Source of the DNA: Aeromicrobium chenweiae
GTDB taxonomy: Bacteria > Actinomycetota > Actinomycetes > Propionibacteriales > Nocardioidaceae
Assembly (NCBI RefSeq): GCF_003065605.1
Contig: NZ_CP026952.1
Span: forward strand, 2,480,001-2,544,000
Length of the DNA: 64,000 nt
Direction of reading: 5' to 3'
In this document: positions 60,241 to 64,000 of the stretch, in pieces
How the letters are laid out: each line of letters starts with the position of its first letter
Position numbering within the stretch: the stretch's first letter is position 1
Notes under the pieces: generated by a model
What the model was told of the DNA's origin: nothing
The model's input: only the letters and a program-made list of their open reading frames with translations
Database searches by the model: none
Position numbers and translations under genes: made by a program

Positions 60241-62367
60241 TCAGATCGCGCGGGGCGCCTTGAGCAGCAGCAGCGACCGGCCGGCCAGCGTCAGGCTGGT
60301 GCCGGCCGCGAGCGGCTCCTCGTCCGCGGGCGAACCGTCCGGCGACGTGGTGTCCAGCACCCGCTCGAACGTCTCGCCGAACTCGCTGTCGGGCAGCGTC
60401 ACGTCGACCGGTTCGGCTCCGGCGTGCATCAGCAGCAGCCACGAGTGATCGGTCAGCAGCTCGCCCTCGCGGGTGCGGGACTGGCTGTTGGAGCCGTCGA
60501 TCCACATGCCGAGCGTGCGACGGTCCGCGTCCTGCCAGTCGGCCTGCTCGAGCTCGTGCCCGTCCGGGCGCAACCAGATCAGGTCGGGCCGGCCGGTGGG
60601 CGTGGTGCGCCCGTCGAAGAACTCCGGCTGTCGCAGGGCCGGGCTGCTTGCCCGCAGGTGGATGACCCGCCGGGCGAACGCGAGCATCTGCTCGGACTCG
60701 TCGGTCGGCGTCCAGTCGACCCACGACGTCGGGTCGTCGAGGCAGTACGCATTGTTGTTGCCGCCCTGGGTGCGCCACCGCTCGTCACCGGCGACGAACA
60801 TCGGCGTGCCGGTCGACAGCAGCAGGGTCGCGAACAGGTTGCGCGCCTGGCGCTGGCGCAGCGCCACGATCGCGGGATCGTCCGTCTCGCCCTCGACACC
60901 GTGGTTCCACGAGCGGTTGTCGTTGGTGCCGTCGCGGTTGTCCTCGCCGTTGGCCTCGTTGTGCTTGTCGTCGTACGACACGAGGTCGCGCAGCGTGAAG
61001 CCGTCGTGGGCGTCGACGAAGTTGATCGACTGCCACGGGCGGCGCAGCGTGTGGTCGTAGAGGTCGGACGACCCGGAGAGCCGGAACGCGAGGTCGCCGA
61101 CGCCGGACTCGCCGCGCCAGAAGTCGCGGACCGCGTCCCGGTAGATGCCGTTCCACTCGGCCCACTGGCTGCCGAAGTAGCCGACCTTGTAGCCCTCCCC
61201 CGTCGCGTCCCACGGCTCGGCGATGAGCTTGCACCGGGCCAGCACGGGGTCCTGGGCGATCGCCGTGAGCACCGTCGAGCTCATGTCGAACGATCCGCCG
61301 TGGGGCCGACCGAGCGTGCTGGCGAGGTCGAACCGGAAGCCGTCGACACCGAGCTCCTCGGTCCAGTAGCGCAGCGAGTCGGTGATCAGCCGCACGACCG
61401 TCGGCGAGCCGGCCTCCAGGGTGTTGCCGCACCCGGTGATGTCGGCCATGTGGCCGTCCTCGTCGTGCAGGTAGTAGGCGGTCGCCTCGTACCCGCGGAA
61501 GCTGAGTGTCGGCCCGTCCGGGCCTCCCTCGCAGGTGTGGTTGTAGACGACGTCGACGATGACCTCGATGCCGGCGGCGTGCATCGCCGCAACCATCGTG
61601 CGGAACTCCTCGACCTCGCGGCCCGGCTCGCTCGCGTACCCCGCGTGCGGGGCGAAGTAGCCCAGCGGCGAGTAGCCCCAGTAGTTGTGGCGGCCCGCCC
61701 GGATCAGCGACGGCTCGTCGCTGAAGGCCTGCACCGGCAGCAGCTCGACGCTCGTGACGCCGAGGCGGATCAGGTGGTCGATGACCGCCGGGTGGGCCAG
61801 CCCGAGGTACGTGCCCCTCAGGTGCTCGGGCACGTCAGGGTGCTGCTGGGTGAACCCCTTGACGTGCAGCTCGTAGACGACGGTCTCCTCGAACGGCACC
61901 TCCGGCTTCACGCCGGTGTCCGGGCCGCCGGGGCTGGTGACGACGCTCAGAGGGACGCTGCCCAGGGAGTCGACGGTGCTGGGCTCGGGCCCGTCCGGGT
62001 CGTCCGCGTAGCCGTAGGCGGCCTCGAGGTCGGTCAGTGTGCCGCTGATGCGCCGCGCGTACGGGTCGACGAGCAGCTTGTGCGGGTTGCACCGCAGGCC
62101 GGCCTTGGGCTCGTACGGGCCGTGGATGCGGAAGCCGTACTTCTGTCCGGGCGTGACGCCGGGGACCAGGCCGTGCCACACGCCGAAGGTCCGCTCGGTC
62201 AGCTCGATGCGTCGCTCGTGCAGGTCGTCGTCGACGAGACAGACCTCGACGCGCTCGGCGACCGTGCTCGCGACCGCGAACCGGACGCCCCCCGCCTCCG
62301 GGTGGGCACCCAGGGGAAAGGGGCGGCCGGCGAGCACCTGGACGTCGGACGTGGGGTGCGTTGCCAT
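60241..62367 (-). CDS. glgX: Glycogen debranching enzyme GlgX
   Basis: The 708-residue GH13 enzyme removes short alpha-1,6 branches. A CBM48 N-terminal domain (PLGAHPEAGGVRFAVAS) precedes the barrel with NYWGYSPLGYFAP, DVVYNHTCEG, the nucleophile in GVDGFRFDLASTLGR and the acid in KLIAEPWDATGEGYK. The C-terminal domain ends LAGRSLLLLKAPRAI. Length is typical. The start ATG 62367 lies 47 nt after the DoxX stop. It complements GlgB and GlgE in glucan turnover. Confidence 0.97.
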   Translation of the reverse strand: MATHPTSDVQVLAGRPFPLGAHPEAGGVRFAVASTVAERVEVCLVDDDLHERRIELTERTFGVWHGLVPGVTPGQKYGFRIHGPYEPKAGLRCNPHKLLVDPYARRISGTLTDLEAAYGYADDPDGPEPSTVDSLGSVPLSVVTSPGGPDTGVKPEVPFEETVVYELHVKGFTQQHPDVPEHLRGTYLGLAHPAVIDHLIRLGVTSVELLPVQAFSDEPSLIRAGRHNYWGYSPLGYFAPHAGYASEPGREVEEFRTMVAAMHAAGIEVIVDVVYNHTCEGGPDGPTLSFRGYEATAYYLHDEDGHMADITGCGNTLEAGSPTVVRLITDSLRYWTEELGVDGFRFDLASTLGRPHGGSFDMSSTVLTAIAQDPVLARCKLIAEPWDATGEGYKVGYFGSQWAEWNGIYRDAVRDFWRGESGVGDLAFRLSGSSDLYDHTLRRPWQSINFVDAHDGFTLRDLVSYDDKHNEANGEDNRDGTNDNRSWNHGVEGETDDPAIVALRQRQARNLFATLLLSTGTPMFVAGDERWRTQGGNNNAYCLDDPTSWVDWTPTDESEQMLAFARRVIHLRASSPALRQPEFFDGRTTPTGRPDLIWLRPDGHELEQADWQDADRRTLGMWIDGSNSQSRTREGELLTDHSWLLLMHAGAEPVDVTLPDSEFGETFERVLDTTSPDGSPADEEPLAAGTSLTLAGRSLLLLKAPRAI

Positions 62368-62414
62368 GCGTCCAGTGTCGCAGGTGCAGGGGCGCCCGGT
62401 CGGGCGCCGGCGCG

Positions 62415-62912
62415 TCAGCTGGAGAGGGCCTTCGTGGCCTTCTTCTCGGCCTTGGTGGCCTTCTTCTCGGCCTTGGTCACCTTCTTCTGCGCCTTGCGGA
62501 CCTTGCGGCTCTCGCCGTTGCCGTCGAGCAGCAGGCTCGAGCCGATGCCCAGCAGCCATACGTCCTTGGCGAGCCCGGTGCCGTCCTGGGTCGGGCGGAT
62601 GCCGTCGCGCATGCCGGGGGTCTTGGCGTACAGGCCCAACAGACCGGCGGAGAAGGCCGTCAGCGCCAGGCCCGCCTTGCGGGACGAGACGACCGGCGTG
62701 AGGAGGGCAGCACCGAGCGCGATCTCGCCGGCGGCCAGCGCCTTGACGAACACCGGCGGCTGGACCTTGTTGACCACCGGGTAGGTGCCGGAGGCGAATC
62801 CGTGGAGCCCGGCGGCCGTCTCACCGTCGGCGGACCACTTGGTCAGGCCCGAGTTGAGGATGAATGCCCCGGCGGTGGCGCGGAGCGGGGCGTGGGACAG
62901 GCGGAACGACAT
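62415..62912 (-). CDS. DoxX-family membrane protein with Lys/Ala-rich tail
   Basis: The 165-residue protein has the four-helix DoxX fold (about 8-25, 53-75, 77-95, 115-133). At the C-terminus comes a tail of repeated KKATKAEKKATKA type (residues about 137-163). The tail is unusual for DoxX and looks like histone H1 or HU-type lysine-rich tails. The DNA encoding it has repeated GGCCTTCTTCTCGGCCTTGG units. DoxX proteins are linked to oxidative stress and sulfur metabolism in actinobacteria; the role here is unknown. A GGAGG precedes the ATG. Confidence 0.75.
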   Translation of the reverse strand: MSFRLSHAPLRATAGAFILNSGLTKWSADGETAAGLHGFASGTYPVVNKVQPPVFVKALAAGEIALGAALLTPVVSSRKAGLALTAFSAGLLGLYAKTPGMRDGIRPTQDGTGLAKDVWLLGIGSSLLLDGNGESRKVRKAQKKVTKAEKKATKAEKKATKALSS

Positions 62913-63047
62913 GCGGGACCTCCGAGATGGATGACGGCTCAATCTTCGCTCCCACCGTACGGGGTGACGGCCCGACGTGCGCGCCCGACGACCGTCGCAG
63001 GCACGGACTGTCGCGTCTGGCACTCGCCGATGGGGACACCATGTCAT

Positions 63048-63053
63048 TACAGT
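63048..63053 (+). promoter_or_regulatory. Putative -10 of the first WXG-like gene
   Basis: TACAGT lies 7 nt before the ATG at 63061. A -35-like TCGCCG (63024-63029) is 18 bp upstream. It resembles the leaderless promoters elsewhere in the window. Confidence 0.4.
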
Positions 63054-63060
63054 GCTGCCC

Positions 63061-63342
63061 ATGGGCATCGACATCGAGCCGGGGAGCGTCCTGAACGCGT
63101 GGCGGATCGGCCGGCAGGCCGAGGCCGATCTCGATGACGCCGTGACGCAGACGACGGCAGCATCGGGGACCGGGCTGGCCGGGCTGCAGTCCACGATGAC
63201 CGCGGCCGCGCGCACGGTCGCGGAGGTCCTGGCCGTCGCAGCGGCCGTCGTGGACGAGACGACGTCGACGATCGACGGCTGCCTGGCCGAGTACGCGGCC
63301 AGCGACGGCCGGTCGGCGGGACGGTTCCATGGGCTTCGGTGA
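63061..63342 (+). CDS. Small helical protein, ESX/WXG-associated
   Basis: The 93-residue protein is almost entirely helical and Ala/Thr-rich, with no signal peptide or membrane helix. The heptad-like AARTVAEVLAVAAAVVDETTSTID fits a helical hairpin. It overlaps the next gene, a WXG-type protein, by 14 nt. Small helical partners of WXG or LXG proteins are common in type VII secretion loci. That role is inferred from context and size only. Confidence 0.55.
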   Translation: MGIDIEPGSVLNAWRIGRQAEADLDDAVTQTTAASGTGLAGLQSTMTAAARTVAEVLAVAAAVVDETTSTIDGCLAEYAASDGRSAGRFHGLR

Positions 63343-64000
63343 CGACGTCGTCGGCGCCCTGAACCAGACCATCGACGGCCTGCGGGTCGTCCTGGCCCGC
63401 CTGGAGAACCTCGACTTCTGGCCCCCGTGGGACGCCGCGAAGACGATCGTGGATGCCGTCGGCGCCGCGATCGACGCCGCGACCACACCGCCCGAGCCGG
63501 ACCCCGTGGCGCTGGACTCCGCGGCCGACGCGTGGAACGCGATCGCGATCGACGTCGACCGGGCGGCCGGCGACCTCACGCAGTCGCGCCAGGCGCTGAC
63601 GCGACAGGTGTGGGAGGGGGACGCCGGCGACGCCGCCCGCACGCACCTGCGCAACCTGACCGACCGGGTGGAGACCGTGACGACCGCCGCCGAGTCGGTC
63701 CGGCGGGCGCTCATCACCGCCTCGGACGCCATGACGGACGCCCGCGACCGCCACGCGTCGGCGTACTCGATCCTCACCCAGCACCTCACGATCACCTGGT
63801 CCGACATGGCGCCCTGGGACCTGGTGAGCAGGCTCAAGCAGATCGTCGGGGACTGCGTCGACGCGGTCCGGGCGCTGGTCGGCTCCTACGAGGACGCTGC
63901 GGAGGCCATGGCGACGGCGCGTCGTCAGGTCACCGCAGCGATCGACACGATCGACCTGCCGACCCATCTGCCCGACGGGGTCAGTCCCACCTCCGTCGTC
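63329..64000 (+). CDS. WXG-like protein, 3' end outside window
   Basis: From ATG 63329 the frame stays open for 224 codons to the right edge. The protein is helical throughout and contains a WEG turn (Trp95-Gly97) in TRQVWEGDAGDAARTHLRNL, the central motif of WXG100-type helical hairpins. The N-terminal half has a second hairpin (FWPPWDAAKTIVDAVG). Proteins of this shape are N-terminal export domains of type VII secretion effectors, often polymorphic toxins. The C-terminal part that would show a toxin domain is not in the window. Confidence 0.55.
   Translation, partial: MGFGDDVVGALNQTIDGLRVVLARLENLDFWPPWDAAKTIVDAVGAAIDAATTPPEPDPVALDSAADAWNAIAIDVDRAAGDLTQSRQALTRQVWEGDAGDAARTHLRNLTDRVETVTTAAESVRRALITASDAMTDARDRHASAYSILTQHLTITWSDMAPWDLVSRLKQIVGDCVDAVRALVGSYEDAAEAMATARRQVTAAIDTIDLPTHLPDGVSPTSVV

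Overview
The window reads as chromosomal DNA of a high-GC actinobacterium. Codons end almost always in G or C. Leaderless and GTG starts are frequent. The gene families are typical of the phylum: a DUF222/13E12-HNH gene, GatCAB, an NrtR-controlled nadABC, ImuA'-ImuB-DnaE2, the GlgE glucan pathway, and a WXG-type gene at the right edge. The gene mix and order fit Propionibacteriales (Nocardioides or Aeromicrobium relatives) best, but that is an inference without a database search. No rRNA, tRNA, CRISPR array, transposase or phage gene was seen, and no stretch longer than about 280 bases lacks a gene.

Left part (1-24,063): a SatD-like gene cut by the left edge, an ATP-grasp ligase, an SOS-box-controlled DUF222-HNH protein, an alpha/beta hydrolase, a DUF1540 protein and a membrane diguanylate cyclase. 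Next comes gatC-gatA-gatB (Gln-tRNA amidation), then a second hydrolase, two FAD oxidoreductases, a pseudouridine synthase, ligA, a MetE-C-like protein, mnmA, two tandem cysteine desulfurases, and nadA-nadB-nadC behind the nrtR regulator gene. The core from gatB to the desulfurases and NAD genes runs on the minus strand and resembles the conserved gatCAB-ligA-trmU-iscS neighbourhood of other actinobacteria.

Middle part (24,064-43,655): a cluster of NrtR-like operator half-sites lies between nrtR-nadABC and a divergent ATP-dependent DNA ligase. It is followed by a slipin plus cation/proton antiporter pair, a NarL-type two-component system, a PH-like membrane protein, the mutasome imuA'-imuB-dnaE2 behind a perfect LexA box, an oligopeptide ABC transporter (binding lipoprotein, two permeases, fused ATPases), and electron transfer flavoprotein etfB-etfA.

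Right part (43,656-64,000): two very large Ala/Glu/Arg-rich coiled-coil genes overlap across an A7 run. Then come a plus-strand set of glycosyltransferase, methyltransferase, prenyltransferase-like protein and second methyltransferase, and an intergenic block of five 20-bp repeats. The minus-strand operon glgE-treS-mak-glgB follows, with glgX, a small hydrolase and a DoxX protein with a Lys/Ala tail upstream. Two WXG-like genes close the window; the last is cut by the right edge.

The best leads for undescribed biology are the paired coiled-coil genes with their slippage-prone junction, the possible NAD-responsive control of a second DNA ligase, the unassigned glycosyltransferase/methyltransferase/prenyltransferase-like cluster, and the intergenic repeat families.
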